The notes beneath the pieces were generated by a model. It had not been told where the DNA came from, did not search any database, and saw nothing but the letters and a program-made list of their open reading frames with translations. Below, piece after piece: positions 17,901 to 25,906 of a DNA stretch of 64,000 bases. Source of the DNA: Dawidia cretensis. Its GTDB lineage: Bacteria; Bacteroidota; Bacteroidia; Cytophagales; Cyclobacteriaceae. The stretch covers positions 62,001 to 126,000 of the forward strand of contig NZ_JAHESE010000002.1 of NCBI RefSeq assembly GCF_018598175.1. The letters run 5' to 3'. The stretch's first letter is position 1. Each line of letters begins with the position of its first letter. The translations under genes were made by a program, and so were the position numbers.

Positions 17901-18341
17901 GCCGGCAGCCTGCTCGGCGGAGATCCGGAACGTGGCTCACGCGTCTTCTTCAGTCATCAGACGGCCCAGTGTATCCGCTGCCATTCGTACGACGACATGG
18001 GGGGCACGGCAGGACCCCGTCTGAACGGTGTCGCCACACGCCTGACCCGCGCGCAGCTCCTAGAGGCGCTCGTCACGCCGAGCACACGCCTGGCACCGGG
18101 CTTCGCTACGGTGAATGTCGAATTGAAGGACGGCAAAAAAGTAAGCGGTATCTTACAAGGTGAAAAGGCCGAAGATATTACGGTGAAGGTGGGCAACAAA
18201 CCCGATACGGTAATCCGTAAAGATCAGATCGTAAAACGCACCAATGCGGCCTCCAGCATGCCCCCCATGGGGCTGTTACTGACAAAGCGGGAGATCCGGG
18301 ACGTGGTTAGTTTTCTGGCTACGTTAAAAGAAGAGAAATAA
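14907..18341 (+). CDS. PVC-type CxxCH cytochrome / HEAT-repeat membrane-bound dehydrogenase lipoprotein
   Basis: A ~1144-residue lipoprotein. The frame is open from 14679, but the ATG at 14907 starts a clear lipoprotein signal (hydrophobic stretch, LLLAGC, Cys30), so I use it. Order: N-terminal six-bladed propeller related to sorbosone/glucose dehydrogenases (about 70-470; DGDGLADEK, GNRNTHEFVFDEYGN, DNDGDHPGE), then HEAT-like armadillo repeats (about 490-960), then a C-terminal c-type heme domain with a single CIRCH motif and the PRLNGVATRLTRAQLLEALVxPS pattern typical of the 'PVC-type heme-binding CxxCH' proteins. Substrate unknown; probably oxidises a sugar or polyol in the periplasm and passes electrons to the respiratory chain. 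No neighbouring operon partner. Confidence 0.85.
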   Translation: MKTTLAPAARWQTVCLPAFCTGIMLLLAGCQDKEHGGDAGKRIRRMDPQETAQLAKVIEAQVTPQIADGLTLRLWGVDSLVADPVSIDVDDQGRLYYTRTNRQKHSEFDIRAHRDWEIESIQLQSVEDKLAFFKRVLAPENSQKNEWLADLNGDGSHDWHDMTVEKEHVYRLEDVSGDGVADLSQRMVEDFNEVITDAAGGVLKYGDDLFVGIGPDLWRIKDKDGDGLADEKTSLSHGYGIHPGFSGHGMSGLEVGPEGKIYWQIGDIGFSGKGSDGRKWEHPNSGVIVRSNPDGSDFEVFAYGNRNTHEFVFDEYGNLISVDNDGDHPGESERLVYIVDGSDTGWRINWQFGKYRDPENNTYKVWMDEKMYVPRFEGQAAYILPPIQNFVNGPTGMLYNPGLALSPAWKNTFFVGEFVGNPARSGIHAFKLKPKGATFELAESRMILGGILATGIDFGPDGAMYLADWINGWDTKDYGRVWKLDAEGGDTPARREVKTLLGDDFTTYDDERLSALLKNEDMRIRQKAQFALAARGDAGIRVFQANIAQTANQLARVNAIWGISQFARKDMQHAKLLLPLLKDNDPEIRAQAAKWLGDVKYKEAGEVLLPLLKDDYSRARFFAAEALGKIAYAPAINPIIELLRTNNDEDAYLRHAGSLALARIGRAEPVAALSTDASRAVRIAAVVALRRMRDPSITRFLTDHDEYIVTEVARAINDDLSIEQALPALGDVLATTAFTNEALLRRAIGANLRVGTDKSMQNLIDYAGKAGAPAAMRAEALAALGTWAKPSVLDRVDGRYRGEVKRDPAPVKAKTSGTLARLTSDKEPDVRRAAVKAIGKLHIETASAQLLARLKTDNQAGVRVEALLALATLDDKQIGDAIRIALADKDKSVRVTGLDLLPKMNIPRELMVSLLSDVINTKTPEEKQAALVTLGALPLEHTQKVFDQLLVKRAGGKLPPEVYLELEEAIDSTHSQSLIAQLKKISTTSSPDTLKALFAGSLLGGDPERGSRVFFSHQTAQCIRCHSYDDMGGTAGPRLNGVATRLTRAQLLEALVTPSTRLAPGFATVNVELKDGKKVSGILQGEKAEDITVKVGNKPDTVIRKDQIVKRTNAASSMPPMGLLLTKREIRDVVSFLATLKEEK

Positions 18342-18532
18342 AAAACAGGCCTGGAGGCACGTGGTTCTGGTTTTTCTGTATTCGCCGTCCGTTTTTGAGT
18401 CATGGTATCTCGAATTCGTACAGGCCGATTTAAGAAATCCTTTGTTCCAGCGTAATTGTCAGGGGCTTTGCATGGCATCGTTCTTGCCGACAGATTACCG
18501 AGCAAAGCCTCAAACACCTAATCCTGCTTGCC

Positions 18533-20977
18533 ATGTTTAAGAACTACTTTAAGATCGCGCTGAGAAACCTGGTGCACAACAAAAGCTTTTCAAGCATTAA
18601 TATCATTGGGCTCTCCATCGGTATGACGTGCTGCCTGATCATCTTTCAGTACGTTTCTTTTGAATCCGGTTTTGATAGCTTTCACGAAAAGAAGGATGAT
18701 CTATATCGCGTGACCCAGACCTATGTGCGCAAGGGCGAGGTTATGGGTACGGGCGCTTATACAGCACAGGCTTTGATGACCGCGCTCCAGGAAGGTGTAC
18801 CCGAGATTGTAAACGTCACCCGCGTTCATCCCGAAAATGCCATTGTATCAAGTACTGTCGCACCCGACAGGGTGTTCGAGGAAGATAGAGCGCTGTATGT
18901 CGACGCGGCTTTTCTCCAGATGTTTTCATTCCCGATGGCATCGGGCAATGCAGGACGTGACCTTCGTCCGGGAACAGTACTGCTGTCGGAAACTGCCGCA
19001 AGAAAATATTTTGACGGGCTCTCGGCGGTAGGTCAGACGCTGGAGGTAACAGGGAATGTTGAGAAAAGTTTCACCGTGTCGGGTGTCTTCCGCGACGTTC
19101 CGTCCAACTCTCATCTGCAGTTTGATATGCTGCTTCCCATGGAGGACTTGCTAAAGACTGAAGATTATGCGCACGAACCGGAGGGTGGCTGGAGCTGGAA
19201 CAACTTCACCACGTACATTGAGCTTCATCCCGGTGCAGACCGGGCGGTAGTGGATGGCAAGATGACCGAAGTATATATAAAGCATCGCGGTGAGTTTCTG
19301 CGGCAGCAGGGTGCGTCGGCAGCCTTCCGCGGTCAACCACTTTCCGACATTCACCTCAATTCGGAAATTAACGGGACTGACAACATTGTAACCGGAAGCT
19401 ATAAAACCGTGTATTTCTTCCTGGTGATTGGCCTGATCACGCTCGTGATTGCACTCGTGAATTATATTAACCTTGCTACGGCCCGCGCACTAAATCGCTC
19501 ACGCGAGGTGGGAGTGCGTAAGGCTGTTGGCGCAAAACGTCAGCAGCTCATTATCCAGTTTCTGTGCGAATCGGCCTTCACCAATGTGTGTGCGCTATTG
19601 ATTGCTCTGGCCCTTACCTCGATGCTTCTACCTATGGTGAATAGCATCGCCGACGTGCAGCTGGCTGTTGAGCAGTGGCTTGAGCCTCCTTTTCTGCTGG
19701 CGATTGGCGCCACCCTGCTTTCAGGCACCCTGCTTGCAGGGCTTTATCCGGCTTTTGTGTTATCATCGTTCCGTCCTGCCACCGTGCTGAAAGGCAAAGG
19801 CTCCTCTGTATCAGCGCACGTTTGGTTACGCAAAGGCTTAGTGATTACCCAGTTTTCTGCGTGCATTGTATTGATTGCAGGGACAGCAATTGTATATAAT
19901 CAGCTGGACTTCATGCGTAGCCTGGATCTCGGGCTCAAACTGGAACAGGTGATTGCTGTTCAGGCACCGCGTGTACTCAGCGAAGGCGTCGACCGCCCGT
20001 CAGCCATGCAAACATTTCTTACGCAAATCCGGGAGATGCCCGGCGTTGAACAGACGGCAATGTCATCAACCCTGCCGGGCAAAGGCTTTAATTGGAACGG
20101 TGCTTCCATCCGGAATGCAACGGAGGATCCTGCCGCTGCATTGCGGGGTGTGGCAACGTATATCGATTCAGCTTTTGCATCGCTTTACGGGCTACAGCTT
20201 GTTGCAGGTAAAGACTTCAGCCAGATCACACTGCAGGAAGATGGTGAAGGTTCACCCTGGCTGGTGATTGTCAACGAAACAACGTCCAAAAATCTGGGTT
20301 ATGCCAGCGCCGCCAGTGCTGTTGACGAGCTGCTCGACATCGGCGGAAACGAGGCACGGATCATCGGAGTTTATAGGGACTTCAACTGGTCCTCTGCGCA
20401 CCAGGCGCAACAGAACATCGTGTTCGGCCGAACGCCCGCGGGACGCGAGGTGTCGGTTCGTCTGGCGGCAAGGGATTATGCCGTTGTGATCGATAAGATC
20501 CAATCTGTTTATACGTCGATGTTCCCGGGCAATCTGTTTCATTATAGCTTCGTGGACGAAACATTTGATCTTCAGTATCGGAATGATCAGCGTTTTGCAA
20601 AGCTGTTTAGCATTTTTGCCGGCATGGCAATCTTTATTGCGTGTCTGGGCCTGTTCGGGCTTGTAGCCTTCACAGCCCAGCAGCGAACAAAGGAAATCGG
20701 GATGCGGAAAGTCCTTGGGGCATCGGTGACAGGCATCGTGGCGTTGCTAAGTAAGGACTTCCTCAAGCTGGTGATCGTTGGGTTTGTGCTGGCAGTACCG
20801 GTGACCATTTATATTATGAATCAATGGCTTGCCAACTTTGCATATCGGACAGAGATCAGCATTGGCACGTTCGTGCTGTCAGGTGCGCTCGCCCTGCTTA
20901 TCGCCCTTCTAACTGTGAGCTGGCAGTCCTTTAAGGCTGCTACAGCCAATCCCGTGAAGAGCTTACGTAGCGAGTAA
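18533..20977 (+). CDS. FtsX/MacB-type ABC transporter permease
   Basis: An 814-residue permease of the large Bacteroidota family: an N-terminal motif YFKIALRNLVHNKSFSSINI, TM1 (about 20-42), a MacB-like periplasmic domain, three TM helices around residues 285-420 (first FtsX domain), a second periplasmic domain, and a final three-helix FtsX domain (about 680-810) with the conserved TKEIGMRKVLGAS loop. It should extrude or mobilise a lipid-linked or peptide substrate using ATP from a partner ATPase. No ATPase gene is adjacent, which is common in this family. The 191-bp upstream gap holds no recognisable promoter consensus. Confidence 0.9.
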   Translation: MFKNYFKIALRNLVHNKSFSSINIIGLSIGMTCCLIIFQYVSFESGFDSFHEKKDDLYRVTQTYVRKGEVMGTGAYTAQALMTALQEGVPEIVNVTRVHPENAIVSSTVAPDRVFEEDRALYVDAAFLQMFSFPMASGNAGRDLRPGTVLLSETAARKYFDGLSAVGQTLEVTGNVEKSFTVSGVFRDVPSNSHLQFDMLLPMEDLLKTEDYAHEPEGGWSWNNFTTYIELHPGADRAVVDGKMTEVYIKHRGEFLRQQGASAAFRGQPLSDIHLNSEINGTDNIVTGSYKTVYFFLVIGLITLVIALVNYINLATARALNRSREVGVRKAVGAKRQQLIIQFLCESAFTNVCALLIALALTSMLLPMVNSIADVQLAVEQWLEPPFLLAIGATLLSGTLLAGLYPAFVLSSFRPATVLKGKGSSVSAHVWLRKGLVITQFSACIVLIAGTAIVYNQLDFMRSLDLGLKLEQVIAVQAPRVLSEGVDRPSAMQTFLTQIREMPGVEQTAMSSTLPGKGFNWNGASIRNATEDPAAALRGVATYIDSAFASLYGLQLVAGKDFSQITLQEDGEGSPWLVIVNETTSKNLGYASAASAVDELLDIGGNEARIIGVYRDFNWSSAHQAQQNIVFGRTPAGREVSVRLAARDYAVVIDKIQSVYTSMFPGNLFHYSFVDETFDLQYRNDQRFAKLFSIFAGMAIFIACLGLFGLVAFTAQQRTKEIGMRKVLGASVTGIVALLSKDFLKLVIVGFVLAVPVTIYIMNQWLANFAYRTEISIGTFVLSGALALLIALLTVSWQSFKAATANPVKSLRSE

Positions 20978-21637
20978 GCTGAAAGCGAGAATCGATTTTA
21001 AAAATGCAACTTACGTATATCGTTGACGTGTTAATGTTCAGAAAAACGATGTCTGAAGACGTCGATGCATATAAAACATCTGAGATTTTACAGCCATTAC
21101 GGGCATCCAAGTATATAGCGCTGGAATGTAGCTGAATTTTTGGCGAGCCCAGTTGGCCGGCGTAAGCGTTCGATTAGTAGCTTTTACCCTGATCAGGGTT
21201 TCTTTTAAAAACATATTTACCTTCCTCATATAGTATACTGTGTTGCCAGGTTTGTGCTAAAGATTGCGGCTAAAAAATAGCCAAGTTCTTTCCCGGGCCT
21301 TTGGACAGCAACTAAGCCCATGAGCATAAAACGCCATCGGATTTGCATCGATTTGGCGGCAGTTTGCGCTGTTCCCTTGTCCGAAAGGCTAAAAGTCTCC
21401 GTGTATCTATGTTTAAAACCGTTGATTTAAAACGTTTGTATAGAATCTTCCGGTGATGGTTAATAGAAGTTTTTTCACTGGAAGTTGAGAACTTTTATAA
21501 TACATATTCGGGGTGTGAGCATGAAAAGCTGCTCCGCGACGGTAGCTGCATGTTGTATTGCAAAGCCGTTACGATGCTGGGCATTTACGGGCGTGGTGAA
21601 AATGTCATCGGCCGGGTGAAACTGTGATTCTTTTGCT
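20978..21637. other. 660-bp intergenic region with a relic of the type A surface-protein gene
   Basis: No intact gene is seen. On the minus strand, 21229-21038 encodes a 63-residue fragment containing VKATNRTLTPANW and a following SYIPAL, matching VKAANGALTPANW...RYIPNF in the T9SS type A protein encoded at 9909-12560. The best DNA match is 41 bp (21148-21188 against 11189-11229, 36 identities). The rest is AT-rich and includes AAAACGTTTG at 21429-21438, resembling the operator-like palindromes elsewhere in the window. Whatever else is here is not recognisable. Confidence 0.5.
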
Positions 21638-22588
21638 ATGATGAAAACTAACGTATTGTTGTCGATTTGCTGCCTCTTTCTCTTTTGCCTGGCAGCGCAG
21701 GGCCAGCAAATTTCTAAAGAAGAACTCGTTTTTCTAACGCCGGAATGGAAAGGAGAGCGGTATACCGATGGAAGGCCGAAAGTTCCAGATGCGATTCTCG
21801 AGCGAATGCAGCTTGTGACGTTGGAAGAAGCGTGGGCGGTGCTTCGCAACGAAAACTACAAACATCAATACGATGACGGATGGGTAATGATCAATCCCGA
21901 TAGCGTGCTTGTTGGTAGAGCAGTCACGGCTACGTTTATGCCCGGCAGGCCGGACATTCATAAGGTGATTGATGACCGCGGACACAACCGTGATAAGAGG
22001 ATCAAATCACAAAATTCATGGCCAATCGACCTGCTAACAAAGCGCGATGTATATGTCGTAGACCAATTTGGCGCGCACGAGGACGGCCCGACTATCGGTG
22101 ACAACCTGGGCAACTCCATTTTTGCGAAGACGGGCAACGGTATCGTGTATAATGGTGCAGTGCGCGATATCAACGGGCTTAAAGAAATCGGATCCTTTAC
22201 GTCTCTTTTCCGGAGTTACCATCCGTCGCATCACCTGAATGATCCCAAAGGGCAACTCAATACGACGTTGGTTGGTATCAATACGCCGACGCGCATTGGA
22301 AAGGCAACGGTCATGGCAGGCGATGTTGTACTGGGAAGAGATGGTGGAGTTGTTTTTATTCCGGCACACCTGGCCGAAAAGGTAGTGAAGACTTCCGAGA
22401 TCGTACGACTTCGTGATATGTTTGGTCATCAGCGCTTGCGCGAACAGAAGTATACGCCGGGTGAAATTGATTCGCGATGGTCGGACGAAATCGAAAAGGA
22501 TTTTTCGAAATGGTTAACTAGTAATATCGATACGCTACCGGTGCCCAAAGAACAAATTCAGGAACTGCTAAAGCAACGCACGTGGTAG
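21638..22588 (+). CDS. RraA-family protein with signal peptide (putative exported aldolase)
   Basis: 316 residues with a Sec signal peptide (about 1-22, LLSICCLFLFCLAAQGQ). The core matches the RraA / HMG aldolase fold: GRAVTATF, then GDNLGNSIFAKTGNGIVYNGAVRD, with the Arg176-Asp177 pair that in characterised aldolases of this fold holds substrate and metal. This signature is shared by pyruvate-type class II aldolases (4-hydroxy-4-methyl-2-oxoglutarate aldolase) and by the catalytically inactive RNase E regulator RraA; the retained RD pair favours an aldolase. Export is unusual for the fold. Its stop lies 23 bp before the start of a Tat-exported enolase-superfamily dehydratase, so both probably act in the periplasm on one sugar-acid path. 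The substrate is not identifiable. Confidence 0.75.
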   Translation: MMKTNVLLSICCLFLFCLAAQGQQISKEELVFLTPEWKGERYTDGRPKVPDAILERMQLVTLEEAWAVLRNENYKHQYDDGWVMINPDSVLVGRAVTATFMPGRPDIHKVIDDRGHNRDKRIKSQNSWPIDLLTKRDVYVVDQFGAHEDGPTIGDNLGNSIFAKTGNGIVYNGAVRDINGLKEIGSFTSLFRSYHPSHHLNDPKGQLNTTLVGINTPTRIGKATVMAGDVVLGRDGGVVFIPAHLAEKVVKTSEIVRLRDMFGHQRLREQKYTPGEIDSRWSDEIEKDFSKWLTSNIDTLPVPKEQIQELLKQRTW

Positions 22589-22611
22589 TGCGCCCTATAA
22601 ATCTTATATAC

Positions 22612-23895
22612 ATGAAAAATATTTCGTCGAGAAGAGCCTTTTTTAAGAAGGCCATTACCACCGGGGCTGCGGTGTCTGCGGCAGGCGCGTTGTTTGGAAC
22701 TGGCCTGGTGCAGGCGGCAGATCGAAACCCGATGTATTCAAAGCCAGCCGATCTGAAGATTACCGAAGTTCAGTGCGCCTTTATACGATTTGGACATGGG
22801 CTCTTCGTGAAAATACACACCAATCAGGGTATCTATGGTTGTGGCGAAGGGGTCGATGCCGTGGCCGGCACCTACCACTTTGTCAAGATGCTTGAGCGAA
22901 GATTGAAAGGCAAAAACCCCTTGAATGTACACCGCTTATTCGACGATCTGCGCAAGTCGGGCGTCTTTGAAGGCGCACAATCCGGTATGTTTGTGGCCGT
23001 ATTGTCGGCCATCGAAACGGCGCTATGGGATATCATGGGAAAGGCGCTCGGCGTTCCGGTATACCAGTTGCTGGGCGGGAAGTTTCGCGACAAAATCCGG
23101 GTGTACTGCGATACCGCCTTGTATCAGCAGAATCTGCCAACGCCCGACGATTTTGCGAAGGTGGCGTTAGAGGCTAAGAATATGGGATTTACAGCCATCA
23201 AGTTTGATCTTGATCAGCGGAACGATCCCAACAAGTATGATCTGTACAATTGGACGGCCAGCCCCGGAGAACTGACGCGGATGGTTGATCAGGTGACGGC
23301 GGCGCGCCAGGCGGTAGGCCCCAATATCGATATATGCTGCGATATGCACGGGCGATATGATACCATCACGGGGCAACAAGTTGCCAGGCGACTGGAGTCG
23401 CTTAACCTGATGTGGTTGGAAGAGCCGATTCCGGCGGAGAACCCGGAAGCATACAAAATTATATCCGACGCCACGGCAACGCCCATCTGTGCAGGCGAAA
23501 ACCTTTTCCTGGCGTATGGTTTCAGAAGGCTGCTCGAGATCGGCGCAGTGGACATCATCATGCCCGACCTCCAGAAAGTCGGCGGATTAGGTGAAGGCCA
23601 GCGCATCGCGAATCTGGCTAACCTGTACTATGTTCCTTTCGCGCCACATATGGTTGCCTCATTTTTAGGCGCCATGGCATCGTGCCACGTTTGTGCTTCT
23701 GTCCCTAACTTTATGATTTTGGAGTGGCAATCTTACTTTCACACAGACCCGATGTTTAAAGATATCGTTACGTTTGACGGCCCCATGGTCGAGAATGGAT
23801 TCATTACAGTTTCTGAAAAGCCTGGTATCGGTGTAGATATTAATGTGGAAGGAATGAAGAAGTATGCCACGGAAGGCTACCCATTCTTTAAATAG
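22612..23895 (+). CDS. Mandelate racemase/muconate lactonizing family sugar-acid dehydratase, Tat-exported
   Basis: Enolase-superfamily enzyme of 427 residues. I start at the ATG at 22612 (MKNISSRRAFFKKAI...), which gives a Tat signal (SRRAFFKK followed by a hydrophobic GAAVSAAGALFG), not at the upstream ATG at 22582. The N-terminal capping domain is followed by the barrel: Lys197 (IKFD), Asp244 and His246 (DMHGRY), Glu271 (WLEEP), Glu296 (CAGEN) and His346 (APHMV). The D-x-H arrangement plus the late His resembles D-galactonate/mannonate dehydratases, so dehydration of an aldonate to a 2-keto-3-deoxy acid is likely; the exact sugar acid is unknown. It is coupled to the RraA-like gene upstream and followed by SusC/SusD. 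Confidence 0.85.
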   Translation: MKNISSRRAFFKKAITTGAAVSAAGALFGTGLVQAADRNPMYSKPADLKITEVQCAFIRFGHGLFVKIHTNQGIYGCGEGVDAVAGTYHFVKMLERRLKGKNPLNVHRLFDDLRKSGVFEGAQSGMFVAVLSAIETALWDIMGKALGVPVYQLLGGKFRDKIRVYCDTALYQQNLPTPDDFAKVALEAKNMGFTAIKFDLDQRNDPNKYDLYNWTASPGELTRMVDQVTAARQAVGPNIDICCDMHGRYDTITGQQVARRLESLNLMWLEEPIPAENPEAYKIISDATATPICAGENLFLAYGFRRLLEIGAVDIIMPDLQKVGGLGEGQRIANLANLYYVPFAPHMVASFLGAMASCHVCASVPNFMILEWQSYFHTDPMFKDIVTFDGPMVENGFITVSEKPGIGVDINVEGMKKYATEGYPFFK

Positions 23896-24158
23896 CAGTA
23901 TGAATTGCTGGCGGCGACGTTGCGTCAGCTATTTAGATGTAATACGTCTTCGATATATATTTCCATGTTTTGCCGCGGCACTGGGATCGATAACCCTGTG
24001 CCGTTTTTTTTGGATATGCCCGTCTAAAACGCCATCGCAATCGTGTGTAATATTCAACGGTGTATGTTATTGGAAGTATGACAGGGGGGTGACCGATATC
24101 TTCGTTACCGTGGCCTTGCCGAATGGTCATGTCAATTCTTAACCCTAACCTAGTAAAC

Positions 24159-25904
24159 ATGCTAAAACATTACTTAATCGTTTTGATTGGTGCACTTTGT
24201 ATAGTGTGTCCTCATACGTCAGCCCTCGGCAGCGGATCGCGGGTTGCAGGTTCGTTCCTACCGCCGCCACAGCAGCAAACGATTCGTGGGACTGTAATGG
24301 ACGAGAACGGCGTTGTTTTTCCCGGTGTCAATGTGGTTGTGCAAGGTACTGCAATCGGTACGGTGACCAACTCCGATGGAATGTATTCACTGGACATTCC
24401 CGCAGGAGCAGCAACACTTGTTTTTTCATTTGTCGGATATATCGCGCAGTCGGTGCCGATCGATGGAAAAGCCACTATTGATGTTGCGCTTACCCCCGAC
24501 GTGGCGTCCTTAGGCGAAGTGGTGATAACCGCGTTAGGTATTCAGAAGGAATCGAAGAAGCTTGGTTACGCCGTTGAAACGGTGCAGATGGATGCACTCC
24601 AGAAAAACAGAACAATCAATGTAGGAGAATCGCTGGAAGGTAAAGTTGCCGGACTGGATATCTCGCCGCCGTCTTCGGGGGCTGGAGCCAGTACAAAAAT
24701 CCGTCTGCGCGGTCAATCTGGCTTCGCAGGGGCGAATAACTCACCGCTTATCGTGATCAACGGTCTTCCCATGGATCAAGGCGCCCAGAGCGCCAATGGC
24801 AACGATTCACGCGATCGGGGTGACAATCTTCAGATCGTCAATCCGGACGATATCGAAAGTATGACCGTATTGAAAGGCGCGACGGCGGCGGCGTTATATG
24901 GCTCACGTGCGGCAAACGGTGCTGTGATCATCACGACAAAATCAGGCAGGAATAGCCACGGCGTCGGGGTGGAGCTTAATTCTAATTATACGCTCGGTCG
25001 GGTCATGGACTTTACCGAATTTCAACACGAGTTTGGGCAAGGTCAATTGGGTAACAGACCGACTACACAAGGCAACGCCGTGTCCACCGGCATGTTGGGC
25101 TGGGGCGCAAGGCTGGATGGCGAACCAACGATCAATTTTGATGGCCAAATGAGGCCCTACACGGCCAACCCAAACCGGATCAAAGAATTCTTTCGCGACG
25201 CCCGGACATTCGCCAATACGGTGGCAGTCTCAGGGGGTGGCGCCAACGGTAATTTTAGACTTTCCTATTCAAAAACAGATGCTGAAGGGATCACGCCGGA
25301 TAATACCTATTCCAAGGATATCGCTAACCTCGGGCTTCAACAGAATGTCACCGACCGGCTGAGCGTTGCCGCGAACATCAACTTCTCGCACGAGATCAAC
25401 AAGAACCCGCCGCAGGTAGGTGTACAAGGACCCGGCGCAGCCAACTTTCTATACCGGATGTCCACCTCGGTTCCGCTGAGCGCATTGGAGGAAAGTGCTG
25501 TTGCACCGAATGGTACGGAAACACCAACGTCCGGATTTCAGACAACGCTGATCAATCCGTACTTCCAGATGGGACGGCAGTTCTTTAAGAACAAGAAAGA
25601 CCGCTTTCTGGGTACGGCCACCGTGCGCTATAAGCTAACAGACTGGTTGTTTATACAAGGACGGTATAACTATGACTATGGTGTAGGGTTGACGGAGTTC
25701 AATACCCCCACGGGTATGGGAACATCTACCCCATACAATGCCGCAGGCACCGCTTTCAATGGTACATATGACGCCAACGACGCACAAGGCACGCAGGTGA
25801 ATACCGATTTCCTGCTGGGCGCAAATAAGGAGTTCGGTAATTTTTCTGTTGACGCCAGCGTCGGGGAAATATCTTCAAACGCAGCAATCGCACGGCTAAC
25901 CTGA
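24159..25904 (+). CDS. SusC/RagA TonB-dependent receptor, N-terminal part (frameshifted)
   Basis: The first ~580 residues of a SusC-type outer-membrane importer. The ATG at 24159 (MLKHYLIVLIGALCIV...) starts the signal peptide; the in-frame ATG at 24123 is less likely. A carboxypeptidase-regulatory-like domain (TIRGTVMDENGVVFPGVNVVVQG) is followed by the plug (ESLEGKVAGLDI ... IRLRGQSG ... NPDDIESMTVLKGATAAALYGSRAANGAVIITTK) and the first barrel strands. The frame ends at 25904 in a nonsense tail because one G appears to be missing from the GGGG at 25863-25866; with five G the reading continues as VGGNIFKRSNRTANLSVREF into the next open frame. Together with SusD it would import oligosaccharides across the outer membrane. 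Confidence 0.85.
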   Translation: MLKHYLIVLIGALCIVCPHTSALGSGSRVAGSFLPPPQQQTIRGTVMDENGVVFPGVNVVVQGTAIGTVTNSDGMYSLDIPAGAATLVFSFVGYIAQSVPIDGKATIDVALTPDVASLGEVVITALGIQKESKKLGYAVETVQMDALQKNRTINVGESLEGKVAGLDISPPSSGAGASTKIRLRGQSGFAGANNSPLIVINGLPMDQGAQSANGNDSRDRGDNLQIVNPDDIESMTVLKGATAAALYGSRAANGAVIITTKSGRNSHGVGVELNSNYTLGRVMDFTEFQHEFGQGQLGNRPTTQGNAVSTGMLGWGARLDGEPTINFDGQMRPYTANPNRIKEFFRDARTFANTVAVSGGGANGNFRLSYSKTDAEGITPDNTYSKDIANLGLQQNVTDRLSVAANINFSHEINKNPPQVGVQGPGAANFLYRMSTSVPLSALEESAVAPNGTETPTSGFQTTLINPYFQMGRQFFKNKKDRFLGTATVRYKLTDWLFIQGRYNYDYGVGLTEFNTPTGMGTSTPYNAAGTAFNGTYDANDAQGTQVNTDFLLGANKEFGNFSVDASVGEISSNAAIARLT

Positions 25905-25906
25905 GT

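Noticed and set aside
21475-21849. 124-codon minus-strand frame overlapping the RraA-like gene
   Set aside because: Half of it is antisense to the RraA signal peptide region and the rest has no recognisable family.
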